Shown in pieces: positions 8,798-18,939 of a stretch of DNA of 64,000 nucleotides. The stretch covers positions 62,333 through 126,332 of the forward strand of contig NZ_QMHP01000012.1 in the NCBI RefSeq assembly GCF_003313335.1, in the 5' to 3' direction. The position numbers and the translations under genes were made by a program. This stretch comes from Pedobacter zeaxanthinifaciens (GTDB lineage: Bacteria > Bacteroidota > Bacteroidia > Sphingobacteriales > Sphingobacteriaceae). Positions within the stretch are counted from its first letter, which is position 1. Each line of letters starts with the position of its first letter. The notes under the pieces are model-generated. The model ran no database searches. It was not told where the DNA came from and worked only from the letters and a program-made list of their open reading frames with translations.

Positions 8798-8932
8798 CTA
8801 TGGTATATTGTAACTTTGTAACAAATCGTTAAATAAAATGTTTGGCGCAACAAATATATTTTGAGCAAATATTTTTCAGACGTATCAATCTGTCACATTT
8901 CCATTTAATAAATGCGCAATTACGTACTAACC

Positions 8933-8969
8933 AAAAAAAAAGTGGGCTGACATCCATCACAAACCCACT
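8933..8969 (-). terminator. Rho-independent terminator after the hydrolase gene
   Basis: On the minus strand AGTGGG pairs with CCCACT (8964-8969 and 8941-8946) and the hairpin is followed by a run of T (complement of the A-run at 8933-8940). It lies 31 bases beyond the stop of the minus-strand gene at 9000 and would end the operon that starts near 18.8 kb. Confidence 0.75.
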
Positions 8970-8999
8970 CTTAATTATTAACTAGACCTAAAAATTATT

Positions 9000-10076
9000 C
9001 TACTTCGTTACACTATCCAGCCAAGTGGCTATAGTGTTTAATATTGCTCCACTCACCCCAGTTTTAATCTTGGCGTACTCGTCAGGTTTGCAAGTTTCGC
9101 ATTGCTGCAGTAAGTGGTTCACATTTGGAAAATGTTGCGTTGTCACTTCGGTATTTCCACCTGAGGCAATGTAATTTTTCCAATTAGTCAAATTAATGGT
9201 TGGATTTACCATCAAGTCCTTATCGCCATTAATTGCTAGCACAGGCACCTTAATTTGCTTCATTGTTTGTTGTGCATCATACTTGATGAAATAACGATAC
9301 CATTTGCCCGTTGCTTGTTTAACGTAGCTGTAAATTGGAAATCGGAAATGATCATAGGCCACACCCGAAAGTTTAAATAAGGAGTCATCAACCTTTTTCC
9401 AGTTATTGTAGGTTTCGTTCAACTCGTTACCCATGTTCGGCGAATCAGCATATTTTAAGGCCGTCTCAAACATCAATTTATTAATACTGTTGGCCCTATT
9501 TTTATCTGTCTGAGATAATGGGGAATGATTGACCAGGTCCTCATTTTGCTGTATTAAGGAAGCAAAACCATTGCTGGCCAATCCCGCTAGGCTAATTAAA
9601 AACTTCACATTGGTAGATTTGGCCGCCGCAATTGCGCTAGCCGCACCACCTTCGCTATGTCCAATTAAGCCTATTTTATCCCTATTGATTTGCGACACTG
9701 TTCTCAAATATTCCACCGCTGCTAAGGCATCATTTGCAAAATCAGCAGTTGTGGCATAGGCGTAGTTTCCAGTTGATTTACCAACGCCCCTATCATCCAT
9801 TAATAAAATTGCGTAGCCTTTATTGGCCAAAAAAATCGCTATTTGCTTAAAAAATGGATAACCCGCCATCGTTCCATTACGGTCTTGCGCACCAGTTCCT
9901 GATACCATTACCAAGGCTGGCACTTTAGTTTTTTTAATAGGCAGATATAAAGACGCACCCAATTGAACGGTATCATTTTTTATGACGATGGTACTATCCA
10001 CTGTATAGTTTTGCTGGGCAAAAGCTAATGCCGTTGAGAGCATCAAAAAAACATACGCTATCAAAAATTTACGCAT
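9000..10076 (-). CDS. Secreted alpha/beta-hydrolase
   Basis: The 358-residue protein has a signal peptide (MRKFLIAYVFLMLSTALAFA) and an alpha/beta-hydrolase fold. An oxyanion region VMVSGTGAQDRNG is followed by LLMDDRGVGKSTG, and the nucleophile elbow GHSEGG at residues 139-144 gives Ser141. A late acid in NGDKDLMV and a His in FPNVNHLLQ complete a likely triad. It is probably a periplasmic esterase or peptidase of the BAAT/dipeptidyl-peptidase-like type; the substrate is unknown. Its ATG overlaps the stop of the upstream TlpA-like gene by one base (TAATG), so the two are translationally coupled. It is the last gene of the sigma/FecR/SusCD locus. Confidence 0.85.
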   Translation of the reverse strand: MRKFLIAYVFLMLSTALAFAQQNYTVDSTIVIKNDTVQLGASLYLPIKKTKVPALVMVSGTGAQDRNGTMAGYPFFKQIAIFLANKGYAILLMDDRGVGKSTGNYAYATTADFANDALAAVEYLRTVSQINRDKIGLIGHSEGGAASAIAAAKSTNVKFLISLAGLASNGFASLIQQNEDLVNHSPLSQTDKNRANSINKLMFETALKYADSPNMGNELNETYNNWKKVDDSLFKLSGVAYDHFRFPIYSYVKQATGKWYRYFIKYDAQQTMKQIKVPVLAINGDKDLMVNPTINLTNWKNYIASGGNTEVTTQHFPNVNHLLQQCETCKPDEYAKIKTGVSGAILNTIATWLDSVTK

Positions 10077-11998
10077 TACTTCTCCTTCTTCGCCAATTCA
10101 ACCATCATGCTTATTTCGTCGGCAAGTTCCGATGGGCTACCCATATAGCCTACTTCCGAAAAACGTAGTACGCCATTTTTATCAAGCACCATTTTATGAG
10201 GTATTGGCCCTACGCCATAGCTTTTAGAAAATTTGGCATCGGCATCAAACAATACATTAAAATTATAGTTGTTTTCTTTCAAATACTTAGTGACATAAGT
10301 CTCGTAATCGGCCATTTTTTCCTGTGTATCCACAAAATAGAAAACCACATCAGGATCGTTTTTATATTTCTGCACTGCCAAATTCATCCCAGGGAAGGCA
10401 GCTTTACATGGTGCACACCACGAGGCCCAAAAATCAAACACCACTACCTTGCCTTTTAAATCAGCTAATGAAATCATTTTACCATTCTGGTTGCTTTTCA
10501 CTTTAAAATCGGGAACGGCTTTTTTTATCATTGATTTCTTCACCTTAGCTTCCAAAGCAGCATCAAGCTTGATGTCTTTTAAGGATGCCAAATAGCTTTC
10601 GTAACCTTCATCCGATTTATTTCTAGCGATGTAGTTTTTTCTCATCATCTCTAGCATGTTTACGCCCATCTGGTTTTTGCGCATGCTATTTTCCAGCACC
10701 TTTTGAAGCTCATCAGTTTTACCTAATTTTTCCAATAAAGTAGCCTGCAACTCATTTAAAGTTGCTTTTTCATATTGGTATTTTTGCTGGCAAGAACTTG
10801 CGAGATTTAAAGCCACTTCATTTTTACCTAAATGCATTAAAATATCTGCATAAATGGGCATGGTAGTAAAATAGGTATCCATGTAACCTTCAGGTTTTTC
10901 ATCATTAAATTGAAAAAAGCGATTGACAATTGGACGAGCGTAAGCGTAAACCTGTTCGGCATTTAACGATTTCTGCGACACGTAAGGCACATCTACACAC
11001 TTGTAAAAAATAGTAGATATGCTTTTAAAAGGAGCTTCAGCAACGTATTGCTTAAACAAAGTGGTATCCTTTTCTATAGCCGCTATGATGATGATATTGC
11101 TATAAATTCTCGAATAATCTATCCAGTTCTGCTTATCAAATGCTCTATCGGCTTTTGCGGCGGGGTACCTGTCAATAAAATTGATGTTTAATCCCAATAC
11201 TTTTTTATAATCCCGCTCTGTGCTCATCGCTTTGTAAGCCGCAATTTTTTCGGGATTTAACTTTTTGATGGCAACCGAATCCGTTGTTGAAATTACCTTA
11301 GCCACAGAATCAGCAGCTGATTGGTTATGTAGCACCTCTGCATATATTTTCTTTAAGTTCACCAAATCTTCAGCCTTTGGATCTTGCAAATTTTTAAGGT
11401 AGAAAATATCTTTTTGGGCTTGTGCTTTTGCTTTTTCAGCATCCAATTTATTAAGCACTTTTAACCAAGGGTAGGCCAGTTCTCTTCGGGTTGATGGTTG
11501 GTGCATTACCTGTTGCTGCATCCAGTAAACAAACACATCATCGCCAATCATCTGTTTATTAGCAGTATAATCTGGAAAAAATTCTGGTACCGAGCCATTT
11601 CTTAAAAATGCCCATGCCGCATAAGCACCTGGCATATTTTTGCCATTCTTATCCATCAGCATCCAGCCGTAACCATTACCAATATCGGTTTTTTTACCGT
11701 TTTTAAACTTGAAGGCAATAAAGGCCGCATCGGCGGGAAGTAGGTAATCCGCTGTCCATAAACTATCTTGCTTAACCAGCTTAATTTCTTCTTTACTCCA
11801 TTTGTAATTACGAAACTGATATACTTCAGCGTTGATTTTTTTCTCGTTTTTTAAAATGGTACGAGATGGATTATAGGTCACTTTTACAGTAGACCCAGGG
11901 CTAGCAATTTCGGGTGTTACGGCAAATACCTTTTGCGCTTTACTTGTGGTAATTGCAAGCACCAAAAAGGCGCTTGCAATAAGGATACTTCTTTTCAT
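10076..11998 (-). CDS. TlpA-like thioredoxin-fold protein with long N-terminal region
   Basis: The 640-residue product has a signal peptide (MKRSILIASAFLVLAITTSKA), an N-terminal beta domain, and a long helical, TPR-like middle (about 150-490). A C-terminal AhpC/TSA-thioredoxin domain follows (about 500-635). The domain has WASWCAPC at 524-531 and a cis-Pro loop in GVGPIPHK, so both redox Cys are present. It should work in the periplasm as a thiol-disulfide oxidoreductase. Large TlpA-like proteins of this plan are common downstream of SusC/SusD pairs controlled by ECF sigma factors. It is 22 bases after the SusD gene and overlaps the hydrolase by one base. Confidence 0.85.
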   Translation of the reverse strand: MKRSILIASAFLVLAITTSKAQKVFAVTPEIASPGSTVKVTYNPSRTILKNEKKINAEVYQFRNYKWSKEEIKLVKQDSLWTADYLLPADAAFIAFKFKNGKKTDIGNGYGWMLMDKNGKNMPGAYAAWAFLRNGSVPEFFPDYTANKQMIGDDVFVYWMQQQVMHQPSTRRELAYPWLKVLNKLDAEKAKAQAQKDIFYLKNLQDPKAEDLVNLKKIYAEVLHNQSAADSVAKVISTTDSVAIKKLNPEKIAAYKAMSTERDYKKVLGLNINFIDRYPAAKADRAFDKQNWIDYSRIYSNIIIIAAIEKDTTLFKQYVAEAPFKSISTIFYKCVDVPYVSQKSLNAEQVYAYARPIVNRFFQFNDEKPEGYMDTYFTTMPIYADILMHLGKNEVALNLASSCQQKYQYEKATLNELQATLLEKLGKTDELQKVLENSMRKNQMGVNMLEMMRKNYIARNKSDEGYESYLASLKDIKLDAALEAKVKKSMIKKAVPDFKVKSNQNGKMISLADLKGKVVVFDFWASWCAPCKAAFPGMNLAVQKYKNDPDVVFYFVDTQEKMADYETYVTKYLKENNYNFNVLFDADAKFSKSYGVGPIPHKMVLDKNGVLRFSEVGYMGSPSELADEISMMVELAKKEK

Positions 11999-12020
11999 TT
12001 GTGTGTAATTAAAGTAAGTA

Positions 12021-13418
12021 TTATGGATTTGGCTCTAACTCTGGATTAAAATTGATCAACGATTGTGCGATTGGGAAAACATAGCGATCGCTGTTTGGAG
12101 TTAACGTATAGGTTGTGCCGTTAAAAGTTTTGGTATATGTTTTTTGGAAAGCAGCTTCGTTTTTCAAACGGCGCATATCCCACCAACGTAACATTCTGCC
12201 AAAAAATTCCCTACGTCTTTCTTCAATTACTTTTGTTAAGGCATCAGCAGGTGACGTAGCAGTGAGAGCTACATAGTCGGCTGGTTTGAAACGTTTTTGG
12301 CGCAGGCGATTTACCCACAACATGGCATTAGCCGCATCGTTGTTTCTAGCAAAATATTCCGCTTTAATCAACATCATTTCAGGTACTGAAGGACCTACAT
12401 TTCTGGTTTCGCCTATAGCACGTTCTTTGTAAAAAAACCTTCCTGTATAGCCGGTTCCAATAGTTGCCCCGGGTACCGTAAATAAGTTATAACGCTGATC
12501 TGCAGTGCCCAATAAAGTCAATAACTCATCACTCAATTTAAAGGCAGTTGGCGTAAAGGCCATTGTTCCACCTTGTGTAATTTTTGATAAAATCACTTCA
12601 GGATCCGCGGCACGACGAGGGTAATTTGTAGACGTGATTGCAGTAATTGCGCCTAAATCATTCAAAGTATTTCTTAAGGACAATGCTAAATCTGCATATT
12701 TATTGGCCTCAGTGTAATTGCTCATGTACAAATAACAACGGGCTAATTCGGCATAAGCCGATGCCTTACTTGGCAACGTATTGTAAGCCTGCGTATTTGG
12801 CAATGCTGAAATTGACGATGTCAAATCATCCAAAATTTGATTATAGATTTGCTGAACGGATGCTCTTTTAAGACTTTGACTGACCGTTTGTGTGGTTAAC
12901 AGCGGCAAGCCTAAATCGGTACCAGCAGTTACTGCATTGTAAGGTTTTGCGTAAGCATTTACCAAGGCCAAATAGGCATCAGCTCGGTGTACTTTAGCTT
13001 CTGCTGTGAGTGCCGCTTTTTCCTGATCGGTACCATCGCTATTTGGCAACTCGTTGATGATGGTATTACAATTAAGAATTACCGCATAAGAGGCATTCCA
13101 GTTCAAATCATTTTCACTTGTACTTCCAACTGGATAAAATACCGGCTGCCAGGTGTAGCTTGCCACATAGTAATTATATGACAAACTTCCAGTTAACGAA
13201 CTAACCTGAGTAGCATCTGTGATATTGATATCATCAGAAGCCATATCAAATAAATTAGGGTTTGTTTCGAAAGCCGAAGTATTATTGAGCAGATAACGGT
13301 AATTGATAGTTTGGTTAGGCACCAAATTACCTTGCGTTTTGATATCTACGTATTTTTTACATCCTGCAAAGACCAATGCAGCCGCTGCAAAAACGATAGC
13401 TTTATAATTGATTTTCAT
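12021..13418 (-). CDS. RagB/SusD-family lipoprotein
   Basis: This is a 465-residue protein with a lipoprotein signal (IVFAAAALVFAGC) and typical SusD features: an N-terminal helical SusD-like region, then VEERRREFFGRMLRWWDMRRL and a C-terminal end SDRYVFPIAQSLINFNPELEPNP. SusD proteins are surface lipoproteins that cap the partner SusC barrel and bind the imported ligand. It is 11 bases downstream of the SusC gene. Since the locus is governed by a sigma/FecR pair and encodes thioredoxin and hydrolase products rather than glycosidases, the ligand is more likely a peptide, glycopeptide or chelate than a simple glycan (inference). Confidence 0.93.
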   Translation of the reverse strand: MKINYKAIVFAAAALVFAGCKKYVDIKTQGNLVPNQTINYRYLLNNTSAFETNPNLFDMASDDINITDATQVSSLTGSLSYNYYVASYTWQPVFYPVGSTSENDLNWNASYAVILNCNTIINELPNSDGTDQEKAALTAEAKVHRADAYLALVNAYAKPYNAVTAGTDLGLPLLTTQTVSQSLKRASVQQIYNQILDDLTSSISALPNTQAYNTLPSKASAYAELARCYLYMSNYTEANKYADLALSLRNTLNDLGAITAITSTNYPRRAADPEVILSKITQGGTMAFTPTAFKLSDELLTLLGTADQRYNLFTVPGATIGTGYTGRFFYKERAIGETRNVGPSVPEMMLIKAEYFARNNDAANAMLWVNRLRQKRFKPADYVALTATSPADALTKVIEERRREFFGRMLRWWDMRRLKNEAAFQKTYTKTFNGTTYTLTPNSDRYVFPIAQSLINFNPELEPNP

Positions 13419-13429
13419 GATCCTTGTTT

Positions 13430-16400
13430 TTAAAAGTTTAGATTAAGCGAAAAGTTGTAAGAAACCGTTGCTGGCAAACCAAGCGTAGTAGACGATAAGT
13501 TTGGCAATACATCAGGATCCAATCCTTCTTTATTTGCAGTCCATAGCAAACCTAGGTTACGTACATTAAAGCCAAAAGTTGCTCCCTTAATTTTATCCGT
13601 AATTTTCTGTGTTGGAATTTTATAGCTTAAAGAAAGTTCCCTTAAACGAATGTAATCCCCTTTCAACACATTAATATCCGATTGCTGATAGCGAAGCAAG
13701 CTAGTTGCGGCAAAAGTTCCTGCCATACCCGGCACTACTGTATTTGCTTCATCGCCCGCTTTTTGCCATCTGTTAGCTACGTCTTCATGCAAATCATAAC
13801 GTACACCTAACCTAGAACTAGAGTAACTGCTCACCGTAGGTTTTAAGAAAACGCTACCAAATTGATAACTAGCTATCGCTGTTAAGGTGAAGTCTTTATA
13901 TCTTACACTTTGTATAAAGCTACCAAAATGATTAGGTGTCATCCTGCCAGCATATTTTAATGCAGCCACGCTGGTCACATTTTGATTAGCGCTCAGCTTA
14001 TTTCCGTTCTCATCGTAAACCATTGTCATACCTGTTGCATCTAAACCGGCATTACGGTAAACAAACATCTTATCACTAGGATAGCCAGCTAACAAAGAAC
14101 CGTATGCAGGGTTAGCGTAAAAACTCGCAGTAGGAATAAAACGCGTATCATTAATTTCATTGGTATTGTACGCATAGTTTATTCTTGAAATTACCTCCCA
14201 ATCTTTTTGAGTATAAAGTATCGCATTCAAAGCGGCATCAACACCTTTGCCCGTCATGGTACTAGCATTTCGGGTAAGTGTAGTTACACCATAAGTTCCA
14301 TTGATTGGAAATTGATAGAACAAATCCTCGCCACGTTTGCGATACACATCAACTGAACCTGATAATCTATTTTTAAATAAACCGAAATCCAAAGCTAAAT
14401 TGCTAACATAGGTTTTTTCCCATCTTAACTCCGGATTTGCTGGTGCAATGATACTTGCACTTGGCAAGCCTGTAACCAAATCAGATGGGCTTACAGAAAT
14501 CCAAGTAAATGGATAAAGTGTGGTAGAAATATTACCGTTTACACCATAAGTAGCCCTTAAACTCAGGTTCGAAATCCACGATACATCTTTCAAAAATGAT
14601 TCCTTGTAGGCATCCCATTTGGCACCGAATGAATATAAAGGTGTTGCTCTAAATTTTCTATCCAAACCAAAGTTATTGTAATCATCGTATCTCACACTAC
14701 CCGAAACAGTGTATTTACCTGCATAAGTATACGAAGCATTACTGTAGTACGATAAAAATCTTCTTCGTTTATCCTGGCGATCAGGAGCACCACTTAAATT
14801 TTGGTTAAAGCCTTGTAATGTTGGATAGGCAGTAGAAAAATTCACTGGCCTAGAAATACCAGTACCGATATTGTAACCGTAAAGCGTTCCTGAAAGCTGC
14901 CCCGCATTGGTTTCCCTAATTTCGCTACCAGCAATAGCAGAAACTTGATGGTTGGTACCGAAGTTACGATCGAAATTCAACTGACCACGAAGCGTATAAT
15001 TGTTAGCAGTACTATTTATGGTATTTAAAATACCCGCACCTCTAGACAAACCGATGCTATTTACCGCATTACCTGAAGTTGGATTAGGCGTATATCCATT
15101 CACTAAATCACGATAAAAATAAGTTTGTTCGTTGTAAAACTTGCGTACCTCGCTAAAACCTCTTTCGTTGGCATAAAATGCATTAGCTGTTAAGCCTTTA
15201 AAAATTGGAACGCTTAAATTTAAGTTAATGCTGTAGTTGTTATCTTTTTGGCTATCGTCACTGTTTTCAATCTCGTCAATCGGATTATAGTCCCAATTAA
15301 GAAAACCCTTTGCATATAAAGTATTTACCCAACCAGAATAGTACTTCCTAGAGTAATATACCCTGTTGCCATTATCATCTACTATTTGATTATAAGGCAT
15401 AAAAGTAACTGACGATGGGTTATACAGAGACGATAGGGAAACGCCATTGTTATTATATCTTAAGAAAGAACCTTTTATGTTGGTTGACAAAGTAGCTACT
15501 TTGAATAGCTTGAAGGTGTTATTGATAGTTGTAGTTAACCTTCTCCCACTATTTCCAACAGCAAAAGGATTTTCATTTGCATAAGACGCAGAGTAGAAAT
15601 AAGTGGAATAATTGTTACCGCCACTTACCGAAAAATTGTAGTTCTGACTGCTTGCTGGCCTTAACAAATAGTCTTCAACTTGTCCCCTGCTATCCATGGC
15701 GCTGTAGCGTGCAATGGTTGCATCGTATTCGCTTTGTGTAATTGTACCGGCCCTTAATTTGAAAGTTAAATCGGTTACACCAGCCAAAGATTGGCCAAGC
15801 GCAGTAGTATTGCTTGGTGCAGTTACTAAATTTTTGTTAACCAGTTCCTGTTCAAAAGCAATGGTTTGCGCCGATGTCATTAACGGCAACTTGCTTAAAT
15901 TTGGATGGTTGGAAAATGCGGCGTTTACAGAGAAATTAATTGCAGGCGATTGATTGTTTCTGCCTTTTTTGGTTGTAATAACCATTACACCGTTTGCAGC
16001 ACGAACACCCCAAATTGAAGCTGCAGCAGCATCCTTCAAAAAAGTAACGTTTTCTACATCATCTGGATTGATGGTAGAGATATCATTTTCCGAAATTGCA
16101 CCATCAACCACAATTAAAGGAAAGCTTTCACCTTGTAATGTGCTGTTGCCTCTAATGTTCATGTTATAATCGGATCTGCCTCTTGTACGTGTACCGCCAT
16201 TGATAGAAGCGGTTTTAATTCCATATACAAAACTATTATCGCCTGAGTTTAAGGTTATTTTAACACCAGGCGCCAAAGTTTCCAAACGGTAAAGCAAATT
16301 AGCAACCGATACTTTTTTAATGTCATCAGGTGTAATTACAGTTGCTGCTCCAGTTGATCTTTCTTTTGGTAGTTTTTGATACCCGGTAGATACCACATTA

Positions 16401-17017
16401 ACTTCATCTAGTTGATTTAAATCTGGTTTCAGTACAACCCTTAAATTTCTAGGCTCGCCATCTAATTTTAACGCAGTTGGTTGAAAGCCCACGTAAAACA
16501 CGCTAATTTCTGTAGCGCTTAATGGCACAAACATGGAGAAATCACCGTTGGAATTGCTGATATAACTTTGGTTAGAAGCATTGGTTTTCAGCGTAGCACC
16601 TGGCATAGGACTGCCGCTCTCATCAACCACTTTTCCCGTCACATATTTATCAGTATTGGTTTTCCCTCCTGAAATAGTACTAGGCTCAACACTTACCGAA
16701 ATATCGTTTGTTTTATCTCGGGTAACGATGGTATAATTTTTTTCACTGACGTAAAGAAAGAGCAAATTATTTGGATAAAGTACGGCTTTGAGTGCTTCCT
16801 CCAAACTTTTTGCATTTGCCAACTGACTGTTGGTTGTAGTTTTACCTTGCACAATACCGTGCTCATAAGCAAACTTAGCGTTATATTTTTTGGCGATTTG
16901 ATCTAGTGCATCAGATAGCGGAACCCTCCCCTGTTGCGCAAATGCACAAATGGAAATAGCAACGCTCATAAGCAATAGCACTACTGCCCTTTTTAGGGTG
17001 TGTGTTAAATGTTTCAT
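13430..17017 (-). CDS. SusC/RagA-family TonB-dependent receptor with STN domain
   Basis: The 1195-residue protein begins with a signal peptide ending in ICAFAQ. It continues with an STN domain (about 30-110, VPLSDALDQIAKKYNAKFAY), a carboxypeptidase-regulatory-like domain (about 128-210), and a TonB-linked SusC start (LDEVNVVSTGYQKLPKERST). A plug with NIRGNSTLQGESFPLIVVDG and DAAAASIWGVRAANGVMVIT leads into a long beta-barrel ending NFSLNLNF. The STN domain usually contacts a FecR-type anti-sigma factor to signal ligand binding, and the FecR gene lies directly upstream (17061-18080). It imports an unknown ligand across the outer membrane with the SusD partner. Confidence 0.95.
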   Translation of the reverse strand: MKHLTHTLKRAVVLLLMSVAISICAFAQQGRVPLSDALDQIAKKYNAKFAYEHGIVQGKTTTNSQLANAKSLEEALKAVLYPNNLLFLYVSEKNYTIVTRDKTNDISVSVEPSTISGGKTNTDKYVTGKVVDESGSPMPGATLKTNASNQSYISNSNGDFSMFVPLSATEISVFYVGFQPTALKLDGEPRNLRVVLKPDLNQLDEVNVVSTGYQKLPKERSTGAATVITPDDIKKVSVANLLYRLETLAPGVKITLNSGDNSFVYGIKTASINGGTRTRGRSDYNMNIRGNSTLQGESFPLIVVDGAISENDISTINPDDVENVTFLKDAAAASIWGVRAANGVMVITTKKGRNNQSPAINFSVNAAFSNHPNLSKLPLMTSAQTIAFEQELVNKNLVTAPSNTTALGQSLAGVTDLTFKLRAGTITQSEYDATIARYSAMDSRGQVEDYLLRPASSQNYNFSVSGGNNYSTYFYSASYANENPFAVGNSGRRLTTTINNTFKLFKVATLSTNIKGSFLRYNNNGVSLSSLYNPSSVTFMPYNQIVDDNGNRVYYSRKYYSGWVNTLYAKGFLNWDYNPIDEIENSDDSQKDNNYSINLNLSVPIFKGLTANAFYANERGFSEVRKFYNEQTYFYRDLVNGYTPNPTSGNAVNSIGLSRGAGILNTINSTANNYTLRGQLNFDRNFGTNHQVSAIAGSEIRETNAGQLSGTLYGYNIGTGISRPVNFSTAYPTLQGFNQNLSGAPDRQDKRRRFLSYYSNASYTYAGKYTVSGSVRYDDYNNFGLDRKFRATPLYSFGAKWDAYKESFLKDVSWISNLSLRATYGVNGNISTTLYPFTWISVSPSDLVTGLPSASIIAPANPELRWEKTYVSNLALDFGLFKNRLSGSVDVYRKRGEDLFYQFPINGTYGVTTLTRNASTMTGKGVDAALNAILYTQKDWEVISRINYAYNTNEINDTRFIPTASFYANPAYGSLLAGYPSDKMFVYRNAGLDATGMTMVYDENGNKLSANQNVTSVAALKYAGRMTPNHFGSFIQSVRYKDFTLTAIASYQFGSVFLKPTVSSYSSSRLGVRYDLHEDVANRWQKAGDEANTVVPGMAGTFAATSLLRYQQSDINVLKGDYIRLRELSLSYKIPTQKITDKIKGATFGFNVRNLGLLWTANKEGLDPDVLPNLSSTTLGLPATVSYNFSLNLNF

Positions 17018-17060
17018 TAAGTTGGTTAGGTTAGTTTGTTGTTGTAAAAATTTTAGTTGC

Positions 17061-18080
17061 TCATCGTTTTTCTAGGTAAATTGTTTTGCCCTGTTGCCTC
17101 ACGTTGACATTTAAGATGTTTTTGATAACGAAGAGCATGCTTTCTTCGCTAGCAGTTGAAATGGTACCATCAATTCGCTTATTAGCCATTGCAGTATCAG
17201 GCAAAATGATTTTATAACCGTATAGGTTTTCAAATTCCGAAATAATATCGCCCACACGAGTTTGCGACATCAGTAGTTTATGTTCTGTCCAGGCAACTTG
17301 AGGAGCAACAGTTGCCTTTTGATCTACTTCAAAAGTTTTGTTAGCATTTAAAACTGCTAAATCACTAGGTTTTAGCACTTTATTGGCACCGCTTCCAACG
17401 GCTTTTACGTTAACTTTACCTTCAATTAAAGTTACCTGATTAAGATTTGGCCTAGCTTTTAAATTGAAAGTGGTTCCTAAAACCTCCACACTCAATGCTT
17501 TACTTTCGGCTATAAACCTTTCCCCAGCTTTAACTTCTGTTGGGTTTTGGTTAATGTGCTTTACCTCAAAATAGGCTTCTCCATCAACACTTACTTTTCG
17601 TATATCGTTCCAGTTAAATGCCCTAGCATAGCTGATAGAAGAATTGGCATTCAAACGAACTTTTGAGCCATCAGGTAAAAGCAACACTTTCTGTTCGCCG
17701 AATTTTGTAGAGATGGTAATATCTGAATAAAAATACCAGCTACCATAGCCAAAAAACGCTAAACAGGCAGCGGCACCACTTAACCAAATGTTACGAAGCC
17801 TGATTACTTTTGAACGGCGCTTGTTTTTCTGTAGGGTATTTTCAATATCGTTCCACAAACTATCCGTGAAGTTTGCTGGCATTGCCAAAGGTTGAGCGCT
17901 TAAAATAACACCTAATTGATTCTCAGCATTTTTAAAATCGGTTTGCTTTTCAGGGTGCAATGCCATTACCTCTTCCCAAAAAAGGTTGTCAACTGGTCGT
18001 TGATATTTTACGTAACGGATAAAATCTTCATCCTCAATAAAACTCTCAACCGTATAGTTTTGGTAATTTTTAGCTTGCAT
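17061..18080 (-). CDS. FecR-family anti-sigma factor
   Basis: The 339-residue protein has a cytoplasmic N-terminal part, one transmembrane helix around residues 97-116 (NIWLSGAAACLAFFGYGSWY), and a periplasmic FecR domain (KFGEQKVLLLPDGSKVRLNA, VSVDGEAYFEVKH). A C-terminal DUF4974-type domain follows (VGDIISEFENLYGYKIILPD). It should hold the sigma factor encoded at 18158-18760 inactive until the STN domain of the receptor at 13430-17017 reports ligand. It is 77 bases after the sigma gene and 43 bases before the receptor gene. Confidence 0.93.
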   Translation of the reverse strand: MQAKNYQNYTVESFIEDEDFIRYVKYQRPVDNLFWEEVMALHPEKQTDFKNAENQLGVILSAQPLAMPANFTDSLWNDIENTLQKNKRRSKVIRLRNIWLSGAAACLAFFGYGSWYFYSDITISTKFGEQKVLLLPDGSKVRLNANSSISYARAFNWNDIRKVSVDGEAYFEVKHINQNPTEVKAGERFIAESKALSVEVLGTTFNLKARPNLNQVTLIEGKVNVKAVGSGANKVLKPSDLAVLNANKTFEVDQKATVAPQVAWTEHKLLMSQTRVGDIISEFENLYGYKIILPDTAMANKRIDGTISTASEESMLFVIKNILNVNVRQQGKTIYLEKR

Positions 18081-18157
18081 TTTAGGGGCTATTTATTATA
18101 CAAACAGCTAGGCTTAAAAAATTACCCCACGAAAATTATTTTTTTTTGAAAAAAGTT

Positions 18158-18760
18158 TTAGTGCCACAATTGATGTTTGGCAGAAAGTAACATACCAATG
18201 AGAACAACTTTATCTACCTGCATAATTTCTTTGAGTGCTTCAAGAGCTCTAGCGCTTAACTTATACGCTCCTTTAACAGTAATATCCATCATTTCGGCAA
18301 TTTGATCGTAGTCCAGCTCCTCAAAAAAACGCAGGTAAATAATTTCCTTTTGTCTTGGAGTTAACTGATTCATGGCATCTGCCATTTTTTTGGTTTGCTC
18401 GTTAACTTCTTCCTTACGGATATAGACAGATTCTACACTGAAATCGAGCATAAAATCTTCCATGTTCAGCGGGTTGTGATCGTAGCGGTTTTCCTTGGTT
18501 TTGTAATTGATAATTTCATTACGCAAAGCCGATATCAAATAGTACTTTACGTTATCAGTGTAGCGCAGCGATTTGCGATTTGTCCAGATTTTAACAAAAA
18601 GATTATGGATACAATCACGACAGGCATCTTCATCCAAAATCATGCGCATCCCATATTGAAACAAAGCTTTATGATAATCAAGGTAGATTTGTTTCAATGC
18701 GCTTTGGTCGCCACCTAAAAAGTTGGTCCAAATATCTTTTATTTCAGGCTGCTTGCTCAA
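18158..18760 (-). CDS. ECF sigma factor (FecI-like, Bacteroidota type)
   Basis: This 200-residue protein has sigma region 2 (DYHKALFQYGMRMILDED, VKIWTNRKSLR) and region 4 (NQLTPRQKEIIYLRFFEELD, then DQIAEMMDITVKGAYKLSARA). There is no region 3, as expected for ECF sigma-70 family members. It is the first gene of the minus-strand series sigma, FecR, SusC, SusD, TlpA, hydrolase and should turn on the receptor operon when released by FecR. It is divergent from the guanine-deaminase-like gene at 18940, with 179 bases between the two starts holding both promoters. Confidence 0.93.
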   Translation of the reverse strand: MSKQPEIKDIWTNFLGGDQSALKQIYLDYHKALFQYGMRMILDEDACRDCIHNLFVKIWTNRKSLRYTDNVKYYLISALRNEIINYKTKENRYDHNPLNMEDFMLDFSVESVYIRKEEVNEQTKKMADAMNQLTPRQKEIIYLRFFEELDYDQIAEMMDITVKGAYKLSARALEALKEIMQVDKVVLIGMLLSAKHQLWH

Positions 18761-18939
18761 TGTATTTGCTGTATTACAAATGTATAAAAATTAACACATT
18801 TCGTTGTGAAGTACAATTATTGCAAGCTCGGGCATTACAAATTGACAGTAATTTCCATCTCGGAATGCAGCAATTACATCAGCTGATAAATCTTGATAAA
18901 AGTTAAAACAGAATACCAAGCTAATGCGTTGAGATACCG